DNA from: Glycine soja
Taxonomy: Eukaryota > Streptophyta > Magnoliopsida > Fabales > Fabaceae
Length of the DNA stretch: 64,000 bases
NCBI RefSeq assembly: GCF_004193775.1
Contig: NC_041003.1
Span: 28,459,735-28,523,734, forward strand
Direction of reading: 5' to 3'
Shown here: positions 23,299-36,535 of the stretch, one piece after another
How positions within the stretch are numbered: position 1 is the stretch's first letter
Layout: each line of letters begins with the position of its first letter
Made by a program: the position numbers and the translations under genes
Notes under the pieces: model-generated
What the model was told of the DNA's origin: nothing
Databases searched by the model: none
What the model saw: only the letters and a program-made list of their open reading frames with translations

Positions 23299-26200
23299 AT
23301 CAGAATACTAAATAATTAAATAATTAAATTTGACTTTGTAATTATTGATTATCTATGAAAACTTTGTATATTTAATCATTTAAAATTATTTTTTAATATT
23401 TTATTATTTAAAAAATTGGATAATGTTAATTTTTTGGTTAAAAATTATATTGAAATCTCAAATTTTATATAAATATTAGAAATAAATTTTACATATTATA
23501 AAAAAAATATTTTATCCGATAAAGAATTTTAAAATATAAAGAATTTTGAGTTAATTGTTTTATCCAAATAAAATATTTTTAAAATAAAAAAAATAATTAA
23601 TGCAATTAAATTTTTTATTCTTTTCAAATTCTTAAAGCTCTTTATGCCAAATCACTTAAAAGATTAAGGTATAATATAGTGAAAGGAGTTATGGTAGTTT
23701 TAACAAGGTTTAATGTATATTGAAAAAGTTTATTTTTATAATAATAATAGTTTGATTCTTAAAAACTCTTGGAATTCATAAATTTAAGCAAATTTGTCTT
23801 TCAAATATATTAAATCAAATATTCATGAAGTATAAATTTTCGTGCATTCTCGTGCATGTTATACCATGACGAGTGAAATGAGTACCTAAAGAAATATTAA
23901 GGGAATTATATTTTATTAAAAAAAACTTAATTAACAGTTGTTTTCTCAAATTTAAGGAACAAAATTCCAATTAAATCTAGACAATTATGGAAATGGTAGT
24001 TTTTGAGAGTTTGATGAGTAAAAAATTCAGGAAACACATTGTTTGACTTATACTACTTAAAAAGAGCAGCTTGGGTGGCAAAGTATATATAGGTGGATAT
24101 TAGTGTCTTCTAGTGCAGTAGCTAAGGAGAGGGTGAATCTTACTAAGATCCTTGTGGTTATAGGCCTGCCAAAGTATCCATTTGAGATGCTGGGTTTAAC
24201 TTATTTACAGCTCAAAGGGAAAAGGTTCCTGTGTTTTCTGATCCCATAGAAAAAAGAATCTAAATAAAATTTTATATTGTTTTTCTGTGTTTTAGCTTAA
24301 GTTTTTCTTAAAAGAAAAAAAAAGGTTAGACCATATTCTTCCTACATTTTTTTTATTATCGTCGCAATTTAGTGCATGCAGGTTAATTTGTTCAAGGAAT
24401 TAAAATCACTTGAACCTATTGATTTTTTTTAATTGAAACATTATTTTAATTAAAGACATGAAAAAAAAAACAAAAACATGTAATTTGAGTCCTCCTTAAA
24501 GTTTAATACCAAAGTTTATAATAATACATGCAGTTAATCGCAAATTATGACAAAAATGATATCAATTAATACCATGTTCCATGGTAAGTAATACAAATTT
24601 TAAGTAATTTTAAATAATTTGTTTATAACGTTTTACCTTTATTTAATATTTTATTTATTGATTTACGTTAAAAAAAATAAAATAAAAATGAAACTGCTGT
24701 ACTACTTATTTATGGCTATTAATATTATCCTGTTAGTAGTATTTCCATTAGGGAAGGGGTTTATTATCTGCACACCTGCAACTGCACAACTGCACACCTA
24801 AATATTTGGTTTCTAAACAACGTAATCCCTTGATTGGACCTGACCTTGCTAATACCATAGCTGAAAAGGCTTTAATGCTGCTTTGTCAATTCAATCATTA
24901 TTAGGATGATTTAAGAAAAAAAAATTATTAGGATGATTTAAGAAAAAAAAGTAGGTAGTTCTCACCTCATGCAACTAATGATATAGATAGAGGAGCACAA
25001 AGGTAAACTTGTCTTTGGAATTAGAGGCTCTTCGTACTAGTAATGTTAAATATAAGTTTTAAACATAGAGTACACTACTAAATTAGGAAAATATGATTTG
25101 AATTATAGATTATAGATATTTAATACTATTATTTTCATTGTGATAAAATTATCAATAATCTATTTAGAAGAGACATTTTTTTTAGACAATTGGTATCTTA
25201 TACTTGAATTAATCATGTTTGACTTATATAAAATTATTATGAACGATAATTTTTTTTATTTTTTAATATATATTTTTTATACATGATTATATACTTAAAA
25301 ATTAAATTATCTATTAATTATATCACATCATGTTAATATTAATATAATTATATATTTAAGACTAAAATATAACATCAATTGCTAAGTTGAAAGTGACTGA
25401 AAGAATCGTTGATCCACTCTCAAGGGACATGTTTTGTGTCTAATAAATCCAAAGTAATAGTAATTAATTTTGATACCAAGTAAACGTTAATTCTTTAAAG
25501 ATTTTTTTTTAAAATTGAAAAAAATATCAGCAACCAAGTTTGGTTCATTCCATGCAATTCTGATATATCATTTACGTTACTCTTCGCTGCAGTTGCTAGA
25601 GAAAGCAATTATGGATGATTGGTGGAAGATTATATGATGGAGGACCATCATTGGTCAAATTGAACTCATGATCCTCTCCATAGAAAGTCCAGCCAATACC
25701 AATAATTGTGATGATATTCTTACTGAAGAGTGAAGAAGATAATGTGCATTTGTAGGACAGTCGATCATCGTCTTATACTCCTATCCTATTGGTTTTTTTT
25801 ATCTTTTTCTTTATTGGTATATTGGTTTAGAAGAATATCTCAATGATGCACTGATCTTAGACCTCTTTCTTAATAACTTTTTCCTACTATTATGCATAAA
25901 TTTTATTATGACCCCAAGGTTCTCACTAAATAATTTTTAATATTTTTTATTATTATAAGATACAATTTAAATTGACCCCACTAAATAATTAAGGTATATC
26001 ATTTAAAAATATGATATAGTATAATGGGAAATCTTATTGGATATCTGAAAATGTAAAGATAAAATATATATTCTCATACTTATTAAAAGATAATAAAAAA
26101 AATATTCTTAGGCATAATTCATTTAGGAGATTTCATAGTACACATATTCCTCCATCATACTATTCTCATATAAAGGAGTGGAAATATTATATTTTCATGA

Positions 26201-26629
26201 GAATATTTAAAATAATTTATCATTTCTCTCTTATTCCACCTTATTTATTTCTTTATTAATATTTTTATTTTCAAATTAAAATAAATTTAAAGGCATTTCT
26301 AGGAATTAGAAATATTTACATCTTTGATGTGAATAATATTTTGTTATAGCATTCCCAAAAACATTATTCCCACAAATATAATCAAATTCACAAAACAAAT
26401 GTTTCCTAAAATATATAGTTTTATATTCTCATCAAATTAAAAACTATTACATAAATATAATAAATTCTAAATTTATTAACTTTTACAATAATTACCTTAA
26501 AAAATATATGAATAGTAATTTTTTTATTGAATGGGATATTATTAGTACATGACTATTAACGTATATTATTAGCGAGACAATAAAAAAAATTGCCCTAACA
26601 AAAATATAATAAGTGTCAAATATATAGCA

Positions 26630-26660
<31 letters not shown>

Positions 26661-27437
26661 TGGTGTAGTACGAAAAATAGCATATTAGTATTAAGAATTA
26701 GTTATTGCTATTTAACTGTAAGCCAATCCAATACTCAAGCTTTTGAGCGATCTTTATGGTCTTGCAAATTGGTTATTCGATAACAACTTGTTTCCAATGC
26801 ATCCTTCTATTGACCGTGAAGGTTGGAATCGAATCTTTAATTATTGAGAAAAAGAAGCAAGAGTATTGATTGGCTTGCAAATTGAACCCCTGCCCATGAG
26901 TTTTGCTGCCGGGTACTAATGTAATCCTTGCATCATGACAAAGTATTGTATGCACCAACCTCACTACAATGATCAAAATTACATTTATATCTTATTATTT
27001 TATGTTCTAGGTTAAATCTAACGGCATGATTATGTTTGTGCTAACTTGGCGTTTTTTCTGCACTATGACACCCCACAATCATCTAGGTTTCAACTTTGAT
27101 TAACAATATCTAAATGATGAGCTAGCAATGCTCAGTGGTGCAAAACCTTTTGTAAGAATAATCACGAAATCAATGCGGAATATTTTTATTGGATGAGTGA
27201 AAAAAATTGTTGTAAAAAAGATGGAAAATTAACGAGAATCAAGTCATAAATGGTATGGTATGAAACGATTTTTGACAAGTAAGTTATTTAAATTTTCATC
27301 CCCTAGAACTTGGCTAGATTTGTCTAAACCTATCAATATCATCACCAACACTGCCCAATGCCCATCACTCATTACTACCATCACCAAGCAATTACTCTCA
27401 TCATTGCTACTGCGATACCATACCATGAGTTAATCTC

Positions 27438-27474
<37 letters not shown>

Positions 27475-28299
27475 ATTAGGCAAGTGTTAATTCATCTTTT
27501 AGGGCGTTAGTTAAAAGAACTAAAAAAAAAATATTGAGATATGTAAATTTGTGTTTTTTCATAACTCTTTTACTCTCATATATTTCACACAATAAAAAAA
27601 ATCCCATTTAATTTTTTAACAAAATATCCCAAAAGTACTATTAGCAAGATCCTATAATTAATTGTTACTATCAGATTATAAATTTCATTACATCAACATA
27701 ATGCCACTGTCATGGCTGTCAACACATAACTATATAAATTCAGCTCCATTAATGTCACACCCATGGCTCTCACCACAGGAGTAGCCATTTTTCACTACCA
27801 CCATGCAACAACGAACTTGAAGAAGGAAATAATGTGTGATTTTGTTTGAATTTTAAATTTAAGAATTAAAATTTAAAAACTAAAAAACACTTTTTTTAAA
27901 CTATTGAAACCAAGTTTTAAAACATAAAACTATCGACCACCTAAACATGTGATAAGAGTTTTAGAAATTAATTTCTGCTTCCATAACTCTAGCATCATTT
28001 AAGTAAATCTAATGAATTAATTCTGCTAAGCGAAAAATTATGGCATCATTCAAGATTATTATATTTATAATTGAATAAAATATATTTTTTGTACTCATAA
28101 TTATAAAAATATTCAAAATTTATTTTTATAAAATTTTTAATATATTTTTTATCCTCATAAAATTAAAATTTGTTACGTAGAACTTAAATTTTGATAACCC
28201 AAACCTATATCCAAACTGTATGTTGAGTAGAAAATATTATTTTGCATCAATTATAAGTTTATAACTATAAACTATCTAATAATTTCTCATTAAAATTCC
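23299..28299. other. AT-rich intergenic desert
   Basis: No gene was recognised in 5 kb. Contents include a 27-bp tandem duplication (ATTATTAGGATGATTTAAG units at about 24898-24950), (ATT)n tracts at 26630-26660 and 27437-27472, and a 12-bp inverted pair ATGGTATGGTAT/ATACCATACCAT at 27249 and 27414. A TATATATAGG string sits near 24085, before a slightly GC-richer 150 bp. Confidence 0.5.
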
Positions 28300-28612
28300 T
28301 CGGTCCGTGAGTCAATACCAACTTTCATTGCATTAGAAAGAATTTGCTTTCCCAAATTCAGCAAACCAAAGTAAAATTATTTGGAACAGATGATTGCCTC
28401 ATTTGGCAAAACAATTCCAAAGCCTCTTTACTTTTATCACTTTGAGCATACCGCATATCATGAGATTCCAAGGAATAAGATCATATTTTGGCATTTCTTT
28501 GAAAAACTACTGCGCCTCAACAATCTCCCCTGACTTGGTGTACAATTCAAGCAGTGTAGTGCCCACATAAAGATCCCTATCATAAAAAGCTTTCAAAGCA
28601 CATCCATGAACA
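28300..28612 (-). pseudogene. Pentatricopeptide repeat (PPR, PLS-class) pseudogene fragment
   Basis: Read from 28612 downward on the minus strand the sequence encodes VHGCALKAFYDRDLYVGTTL, then LELYTKSGEIVEAQ, an in-frame TAG, FFKEMPKYDLIPWNLMI and, after a frameshift, SKEALELFCQMRQSS. This is the phrasing of plant PLS-type PPR proteins, which act in organellar RNA editing and processing. Only about two repeat units remain and there is at least one stop and one frameshift, so it is a dead fragment. No start or other exons are nearby. Confidence 0.8.
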
Positions 28613-30392
28613 CTTTTTCCAACCCCAAACACTTTTCTCATTCCAAACCTGCCACAACCACCCTAAAACCCATCAATGACAAATCACAAAGCGTTTTTGC
28701 GTTCTTCATCTTCTACCTTTTGCAATTTCAAGAACCCCAAAAACCTAGATCGAACGCTGCCACCACTGTTTTGCGATTCTCGATGGTCAAAAATCTACAA
28801 TTTTGTTTTTACTCGCACTGATTTCGATTGCAATTTCTAGGATTTATAATGTTTACGTAAAAGTGTTTCCAACACTTAAAAGTGAAAAATTATGATATAT
28901 TTTATATTAAAAAATATACAATAATAATAAATAGAGAAAAATAAATTTGTGTATTTGAATGTGTGTTTTTGAAGTTGTAAATTTTTTTTCAATAGTGTAG
29001 AGATTCTATGTCTATTCCTACTTAGACTAATCTCTTATATCAACATTTTTTATTGATAAAATTTTAAAAAATAAATCATCTTTTACTTTTTAATCTAAAA
29101 CTAGGCTTACTTTTCTAGGTTATGTGTGGTGTACTTTGCCTCCTCAAGTAAATATTTCTATTTATAATGATAAAGAGACATGGATTTGTGTCTTTTTTTT
29201 AAAGAAAAAAGAAAATATTTGATTTAAAATAATTTCATATCTTTTTATTTTTATAAAAAATTATCTCATATATTTTATTTTATTTTATTTTAAGAAGCTT
29301 TCTCATATAAGACAAAGATAATTCACAATTAATTGCATAACTAATTACAATAATTAATCACATGTAGCAATAGAAAGATATTCTTATTTTATGGACAACT
29401 TTCACAATTATAAAATAATACTCCCTTTTTATATTAATTATATTCTTGGTGCTAGCAAAAAATATAATAATATTCTAATAAAATATTTATTTGAATAATT
29501 TAAATTCTCTAATTTAATCATCAAATAAATTATTTTTTTACAAATATTAGAACACTCGTTTGTGTTTGACCTCGTAGGTACAATATTAAATTAGCAGTAA
29601 ATTAATCATAATTAATTTACTAATCAAGGTAGGCATCTAGTAACACTTTTTAACATCTAGATAGCATGACATCTTTTAGCTTAAGAACTAATAGAAGAAT
29701 AATGTAATATTTTCTTCCATCGTTTATAGCTCAAGGTTAACTCTAGATTATAGTATTATTGTCAAACTCTACTGAGCTAATTTAATCAATGAATGACTTA
29801 AGAAATTATTTTCTTCTTTCATTCAATTGCCCTAATCAAGGTCTTAATTTTATCATATAACTCAAACTCATTACTTAGAGTTGATAGATTCCTTCTTGAT
29901 TAATCATTAATTCTACAAGTATTTAATCATATTCAATATTCATTCAACTAGTGTCTTAAGGCATTAGGTGTCTGAAATTAAAATATAATAAATAATTTAT
30001 TAATTACTATGATAATCTCAGGTCAAAGGAAACTATTATATTTCTTCCTGAGAAATTCCTATTGACATATCAAGATAATAATAACTATTAGGAATTTACA
30101 ATTAAGTCAGTTCAATGATGATATTCATATATACATCATCTATATATGTAATTTAATAAATGAGATATATTAATCTTTATCCAACAAAGGTCATTACATA
30201 TATATTGATCTTTCCGGATTATTGATGTCTTATTCATAATAATCCTACGATCAAGAACAATTTAGATTAAAATTATAAAGAAATTGTTTCTCATTATCAT
30301 AATCTCTATCATGATAATAAGCCTATAATTTTAATCAAGGACTTGCCAAATTAACAATTTAATAAAATAATAAATATGATAATAAATAAGGA
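28613..30392. other. AT-rich intergenic DNA, possibly old LTR sequence at its right end
   Basis: No gene was recognised. The stretch 29560-30390, with repeated ATAATCTCTATCATGATAAT-like text, resembles decayed copia LTR sequence, but no ends could be defined. Confidence 0.35.
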
Positions 30393-30397
30393 ATAAT

Positions 30398-30559
30398 TGT
30401 CGGAATTTTCTATTTCAATAATTAATGTGGTTTAATATTATAAGACAATTATATTAGTTATTTATCATTAGTTATTTTATGTTATCAAACTAAGTGAGTC
30501 CGCTAGACAACTATAAATCAAATGATATGAACTTAAATGAGCAAGCAAATGTCACTGTT
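30398..30559 (+). repeat. 5' LTR of the old copia element, first part
   Basis: Aligns with 40762-40930 of the 3' LTR, sharing AATATTATAAGACAA and AAGTGAGTCCG. It stops abruptly at the CACTA terminus at 30560, after a GTT that is the likely 3-bp target site. Confidence 0.85.
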
Positions 30560-31288
30560 CACTACTAAAAAAAATACAGTTTAGCGACCGAAATTTGAGA
30601 CCGAAACTACTCAGTCGCTAATTGCGACAAAATTTGCAGCCGAAATTATAGATAGTCGCTAAGTTGCGCCAGCGACCGTATTGGCGACCGAAAAGAAACC
30701 TCGCTGAATAATTCGGTCGCTATGCAGAAATAAATTCAAAGATGCTTTAGCAACAGAATTAAAGACCGATTAGGACTTGCGGTTAGCCACCGAATATGTT
30801 TCGATCACCATGTTATGCTGATAGCGAACGAGTATTCGTTCGTCGCTATCATACAAAATTATTATGAAGTTAGCGACCGAATTTATTTATTTTTCTAGAA
30901 AAATTAAGATGCTAAATTTTTAATTTATTATAAATCATAATAAATATGTAATATCTTTAAATACTTTTATACTTGAAAATTATTGAAATTAATATATTAG
31001 TAATATTTTTAAATTAACAAATCAATATTTTCATTATTTTGTAAATCATAATAATTATATATTATTTTTAATTATACTTTGATGATTTAAAATAAAATTA
31101 AAAGAACAATATTTACATTATTTGATTAAGATAAATGAATCATGGTTATCATTAGTATTTTTATTTGTGTTTTATACAAAATAATTTTTTATTTTATAAA
31201 ATTATTTAAAAATTATAATAAATATATACCCTTTATATTGTGAAAATATGTCATAATCAAATTTTGCAAAATTAAGAATTTTAAAATG

Positions 31289-31904
31289 CTAGAAAGTTGA
31301 CCAACATGTTCTTAACAAATAAGAACTTTAAAAAGTTTAAAGAAGGACTAGAACTATAGTCTTTGAAGGATGAAACACCACTTATTTACACTACACCCAA
31401 TGACTCATTTGAATGTTTGATACAAAATATAGTATTAATATAAGTTTTTACATTACACCGAACTACTCATTTGAATGTTTGGTATAAAATATAGTATTAA
31501 TATAAGTTTTAGGCAAAAATAGTTTAAAATTCAAAGCTTATTTTTTAAAATTTATTATATTTTTAGTCTTATATATTATTATTTAAAATATAATATAAAA
31601 TAAAGCTTATATAAGTATACACATTCTATTTTATGTGAAAAATAAAATTTTATCTTATATATTATATTTTAAAGATAATATATAAGATTATAAAAATATA
31701 ATAAATTAAAAAAAATAAATTTTGAATTTTGAACTATTTTGGCATAAAACTTATATTAATACTATATTTCGCATCAAATATTCAAATGGCCACATGGTTG
31801 TAATGATTAAAGAATTTTTCATTCACTTCAAGGACCATGGTTCTAGTCTTTCAAGCATTTTTTAAACTTCTTATTCTTTAAGAAAATATTGGTCAAATTT
31901 CTAG
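31289..31904. mobile_element. Fold-back MITE, about 616 bp with long arms
   Basis: The outer CTAGAAAGTTGACC (31289) pairs with GGTCAAATTTCTAG (31904). Inside, GGACTAGAACTATAGTC pairs with the reverse complement of GACCATGGTTCTAGTC, and AAATATAGTATTAATATAAG recurs twice on the left and once inverted on the right. The arms are roughly 220-250 bp. The left arm contains an extra about 60-bp direct duplication. It is nested inside the CACTA element, which is itself inside the copia LTR. Confidence 0.75.
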
Positions 31905-31929
31905 TGTAGTCAATGTTAAAAATTTAAAA

Positions 31930-32085
31930 ACGTGCAAGAAAAAAAGGAGAAAATCTAAGGAAAAAAAAAGAATAAAAAAGCAAACATATGAAAAAATGGA
32001 AAAAAAGAGAGAAAAAAAAGAAAAAAAACATAAGAAGAAGAAAAAGAAGAAGAAGAAGAAGAAGAAGAAGAAGAAAGAGATACTA
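31930..32085. repeat. A/G-rich low-complexity tract with (AAG)n
   Basis: Runs of AAAAG and about twelve AAG units. A segment AGAGATACTAGTTTCCCAA just downstream occurs twice (about 32077 and 32139). Confidence 0.8.
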
Positions 32086-34196
32086 GTTTCCCAAGAACGC
32101 AGTAGAGCTAATGAAAGAGGAACTAAGAACATCCACGAAAGAGATACTAGTTTCCCAAAAACACAAGTTGCAAATCTAAGCTTTTTTTTCCAACAAGTTA
32201 TTGCTACCAGTACTTACTATGATCAATCTTATTTTAAGAGTACATTTATCATCATAGTAACTAATAAAAATGTATATTATCTTTAAATAACTACTGTCTA
32301 ATAACATTTTATTTATATAAATACATTTTACTATGAAGAAAAAGAATGTTATTTTATTTAGTTGGATTATCTTTCATAACTGATGAGAGTTACAAAAAAA
32401 CTTAATTGTATGTATTATACTGATGGCACATTTTACTATCTATAGTGATGTTCTAACATTGGATTTGGATGCTGACACAAATCATTCCCTTATAATGGCT
32501 TTAGTCACAATATATGGATTGACATATGAATTGTGTGTATCTCATTATGCTGTGGGATTTTGGGTTTTGAGTTTCCTGCTTTTTCCAACACTTTTGCTCT
32601 GATTTGGTTATAATTAGAACAATTTTTGCTAACTGACTTGTATAGATGAGCAATTTGGAAGGAATATTGTTGCTTTATGTTCAAATATGTTTTTTTTTCT
32701 GATGAAATTTCTTTGCTTTGAATTTTGCGTTGCCAGACCTAGGTTTGTGGAACTACAATTTTTTTTGTTGGTTGTGTGTTTTGAGTGCTTTGTAGTAGGG
32801 ATAAGTGATAGAAATTGCATAAAGTGTGTTTCTTTGGATTTTCTATTTTAGTTTTTGATCTCACTAGAATTGAAACGAGTCTTGGTTCAATATATGCAAT
32901 GGCGTGGGAGTAAGAGTTAGTATTTATGAATATTCATTGTGAATTTTTAAATTTATATTCATATTTTGTTAAATCCTTATAATATTTAAATGGATGTATA
33001 TCAGATATAACCAAATCTATATCCAATTAAATAGATTAGATGCTAAATCTAAATTGTTTTTTTAAATATAAATATAAATTTAAGATGCAATCCACCGTAT
33101 CTCTTAGGCTACATAAAAAAAACATCATCATTCTTATAAATTCTATTCAATTGGCAAACTCACACTCCACCCATGACTTCACCTTCTTGTCACCTTTCAA
33201 CTTCATCTTATTCCAAATCCCAGAGTAAAAAATATCAAATCATGCACACAATTCCCTTATAATGGCTTTAGTCACAGTATAATGTAAAAAAAAAAAAAAA
33301 CCAGTTGTTTGATCCATTCCATATGAGATACACACAATCCATTTGGTGACTGACTCTTATGTTATTCACATGATTCACTTTGTAAATTTTCTGAGTGACA
33401 AGTTTTGTAATCTGATTTTTGCTTAATTAGTTTGTATAAAGATTTTTGTTTACAGAGGAAACAAGATACAATTTATTGTGCTTTCGATCTTTGGAATTTT
33501 ACCAGAAGTTCGCTGCAAATGTTAAAGGTTTGTTTTTTTAATTTAGTCATTACTAGCGAAAATTTAAAAGTTAGTAGCCGAGTCTTACATTTATTGGTAT
33601 AATTTTTATTTGATGAAAACTAAACAACTAGTAATGTGTGTGTGTTATCAGTGCATCATATTATTAATATTGATCTATAATATCTTTATTAATAATTTAG
33701 CTTTCATTATATAAAGAAGACTATAGCAACTAACAATAATAAAGTCGATAAGCTAGAGACACACACCACACACATCTCCGTAAATATGGCAACCACAAAT
33801 TTCTAAAGCTTTCATGAACCCCCACGCCAAAATAGAAGTATGATTGAGCATGTCGACAAGACAAGCATGGTGGGGATGCATTTTGTCCTCGCAGCCCCTT
33901 TATTGATTACCTTTAAGAAAGTTAATTGAGTTTGGGTCATATTCAAATTGATTACACCAAAATGAGTCTCGTAGTAATAATAGCTGTAAGAAAAAAAAAT
34001 GAAAGTTATAAATAGAGAATCTACTTTTACTTTTATTTATTCCAATGAGTGAATGGAAATAAGTAAAATAATTAATAATAATATCTTAGATGTAGGATTT
34101 CTCAGTATATATTTGGGGCTCTTACACAGTCATGGTAATTAATTAAGTTATTTATTCCGTATCTACTGCAACTCACTTTGAAAAGCTGGTAATTTC

Positions 34197-34199
<3 letters not shown>

Positions 34200-34253
<54 letters not shown>

Positions 34254-34254
34254 A
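34200..34254. repeat. (TA)n(TGTA)n microsatellite
   Basis: About 15 TA units run into six TATG units just before the first recognised transposase exon of the CACTA element. Confidence 0.95.
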
Positions 34255-34323
34255 CCTCATTGATTTTCAATTCAATGTAATTAATTAAATGTTTTACAAT
34301 TTTAACTTCTTAAATTTATGTAG

Positions 34324-35225
34324 TCAAAGGAGATTCAAAGACCACCAACTGTTTGGGAGGTGATGGAGAAAACTAAGAAATTGAAGTCGGGAGACTGGGT
34401 CAATGACAAGTCCTGTGAATTTGCTGTAAGTTATTTCTTCTAATCCTATCACTTTATTTGATATATAGTGATTGATATTATAAATGAACTATTATCTTTG
34501 ATGAATATCTCTTGAACCTATTTACACATCTTGATTTGCTTTTCTTTAGTTAGTGTTAAATGTTTGTGATTGGCTAGTATAAACTTTGAAGCCTACTATA
34601 GTAGATTAAAGTCAATTTTTTCCTGTATTAGTGATGATTTTCTTCAATATTAATCCTTATATGTTTACACATTTAACAATTTATCTTCATACCTCACTTT
34701 ATATTGAAGGAGAAATATCAACACCGTCGAGATGAAATCTTACAACGCTCGATAAAGGAAGACACATCTACACAGGATTCCCCTAACACTGCTACTTCTG
34801 TTAATGATAATGAAATATATTTGAATGTTTTTGGAGGTCCAAATTACAAGGGGAACGTGTACGGCCTAGGTACTTTGAGCAAAAGATTTAGTTGCTCAAA
34901 ATCAACTTCATCTACTTCTACTGCTCCTGTGGAAGACCAAATAGAGGAAATGCATGAGACAATTAATAAATTGAATGTTGAGCTTTTGGCAAAGGCAAAT
35001 AAGGAGAAGACACTTGAGGAAAAGATGTTGCAGATGATGGAGAATCATGACCACCAAAGTCAGGAGATGCGACAACATATGCAACAACAAAATGAGCAAA
35101 TTCGTCAACAAAATGAGCAAATGTTGCGTATACTACAACACTTGCATATTCAGTCTATCATATCAGCTCCTAGTCCATCACCTACCATAGCAGATGGAAC
35201 AAAGCACTATGTTAATGATGTTTAG
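34324..35225 (+). CDS. Plant transposase-24 (Ptta/En/Spm) protein, C-terminal part, two exons
   Basis: Exon 34324-34425 encodes QRPPTVWEVMEKTKKLKSGD and WVNDKSCEFA, ending at a GTAAGT donor. Exon 34710-35225 starts after AG with EKYQHRRDEILQRSIKED, has the VFGGPNYKGNVYGLGTLS core of the family, then a Gln-rich coiled coil (about 80 residues, QQQNEQIRQQNEQMLR) and a stop. The two exons join in phase 0. Such proteins accompany CACTA elements and are thought to bind their subterminal repeats. Upstream exons were not found, so the gene is partial. It is the only part of the element still well preserved. Confidence 0.8.
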
Positions 35226-35480
35226 GTTGATGGTCCTCATGACATGGGAAATGATCATTGACTCTTGGGTATTGTTTACTTTACTTTGATTATGTCATGT
35301 TAGTTATGAATTTGAACTTTATTAACTTTTACGTTGCATTTGATTAAACTTTGAAAACTTTGAATTTGCACTTTATCAATCTTTAAAATAGAACTTTGTT
35401 ATTAGATATATTTACTCATTATGAATGTCCACTTTTATTTATAATTTTGATTATACAATTTAATTAAAATTTATGTTTAC

Positions 35481-35801
35481 AGTCGATAATTATTAGGAGG
35501 TAATGGAAACTCTGTTAGGTTAACATACTATAAGAAGACTATGGTCCCTAATATATCGAGCCGTCACAAATAGTTTCTCTTCTCCCCATTTGAAGAGTTA
35601 CGAAGGTCCTATTAAGAAATAAAGAGGTTTCGATTGAAGAAGAACTATAAAGTCATCGGTTACCTACGAATTCAGATTTCGCTGCATTTGTTTGATCAAT
35701 CATTATGAATCCAGGTATTCCTAAAAATCTTCTTGATAATCTAACGTAATGTGTTCCTGGTGATTATTGGTATTTTATAAGGATCCTCTAAAATTTCAAC
35801 A
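35481..35801 (+). repeat. 5' LTR of the old copia element, second part
   Basis: Resumes alignment with the 3' LTR at TATTAGGAGGTAATGGAAAC and continues through TGTTCCTGGTGATTATTGG to AAATTTCAACA. The exact junction with the CACTA element is blurred by a few unmatched bases. Confidence 0.8.
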
Positions 35802-35803
35802 AG

Positions 35804-35816
35804 TGGTATCAAAGCC
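35804..35816 (+). other. Primer-binding site of the old copia element
   Basis: TGGTATCAAAGCC follows the LTR end after 2 bp. It differs from the initiator-Met consensus by one base. Confidence 0.8.
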
Positions 35817-36535
35817 ACAATTACTGTTAGATTATTGGGAATTAAATTATTTTTTTGCAATAGTTTGGTTTGTAGAAATTGGGTTGTTTTTCTGTTTCTT
35901 CAAAAAAAAAAAAATGTTGTTTTATTGTTTTCCTGATTGTGGTTTATGACGATTGGAATTAACATCATCTGATCGTGTATTGGTTTGTTTCACTTCCTTT
36001 TGGATAAAATTTGTGTTTCACGTTTCTTGTAATGCTAATAAATTAAAGGATAAACATTATTATATATTTTATTTATATAACTCTGGTTTTCTAACGTGGG
36101 AGCAAATTAAAGTTGAAGGTGAAGTGAAGTTTCTCCGGTCTCCAAGGCGCATTGCACAAACATCACAAACATAAATCAGTACTAAGAAAATATTTCTTAT
36201 GAATAATATTATTATTTTTATTTATATAAAATATTTTAAAGATTTATTTTAGGAATTTATAGATGATTTTTTTAATTCCTTTCATGAATTTGTGATAACA
36301 TTATTTACGAATGCAATATTTACTTGAGATATTTTAAATATAAATCAATGATAGCATTAAATATAATGTAAGGATATGATATTTACTTGTCATAATTAAT
36401 TTTTTATAGTTTCTTTCTATCATGATTGTGTGTATATTTCACACTATTAGATTCATCTCATTTATTTGTATGTCTAGTATTTTTTTAATAAATTGATTGA
36501 CATGATATATTACAAAAGTAATCCCTATTGTGAAA

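Larger units (their letters stand above)
30560..35480 (+). mobile_element. CACTA (En/Spm) transposon nested in the copia LTR; right end missing or eroded
   Basis: The left terminus is CACTACTAAAAAAAATACAG, followed by many short subterminal repeats in both orientations (TAGCGACCGA and TCGGTCGC-like, 30583-30880), the layout bound by TnpA-like proteins. The right part encodes a plant transposase-24 type protein (34324-35225). No matching inverted terminus (TAGTAGTG) was found before the LTR resumes near 35480. The element also carries a fold-back MITE and low-complexity tracts. No TnpD-type transposase was recognised, so it is not autonomous. Confidence 0.8.

Noticed and set aside
24080..24250. 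TATATATAGG followed by a GC-richer 150 bp, considered as a microRNA or small RNA gene
   Set aside because: No convincing fold-back or known mature microRNA sequence was recognised by eye.
31893..32286. Poly-Phe and poly-Lys open frames
   Set aside because: Direct translation of the (AAG)n and A-rich tract; not a protein gene.
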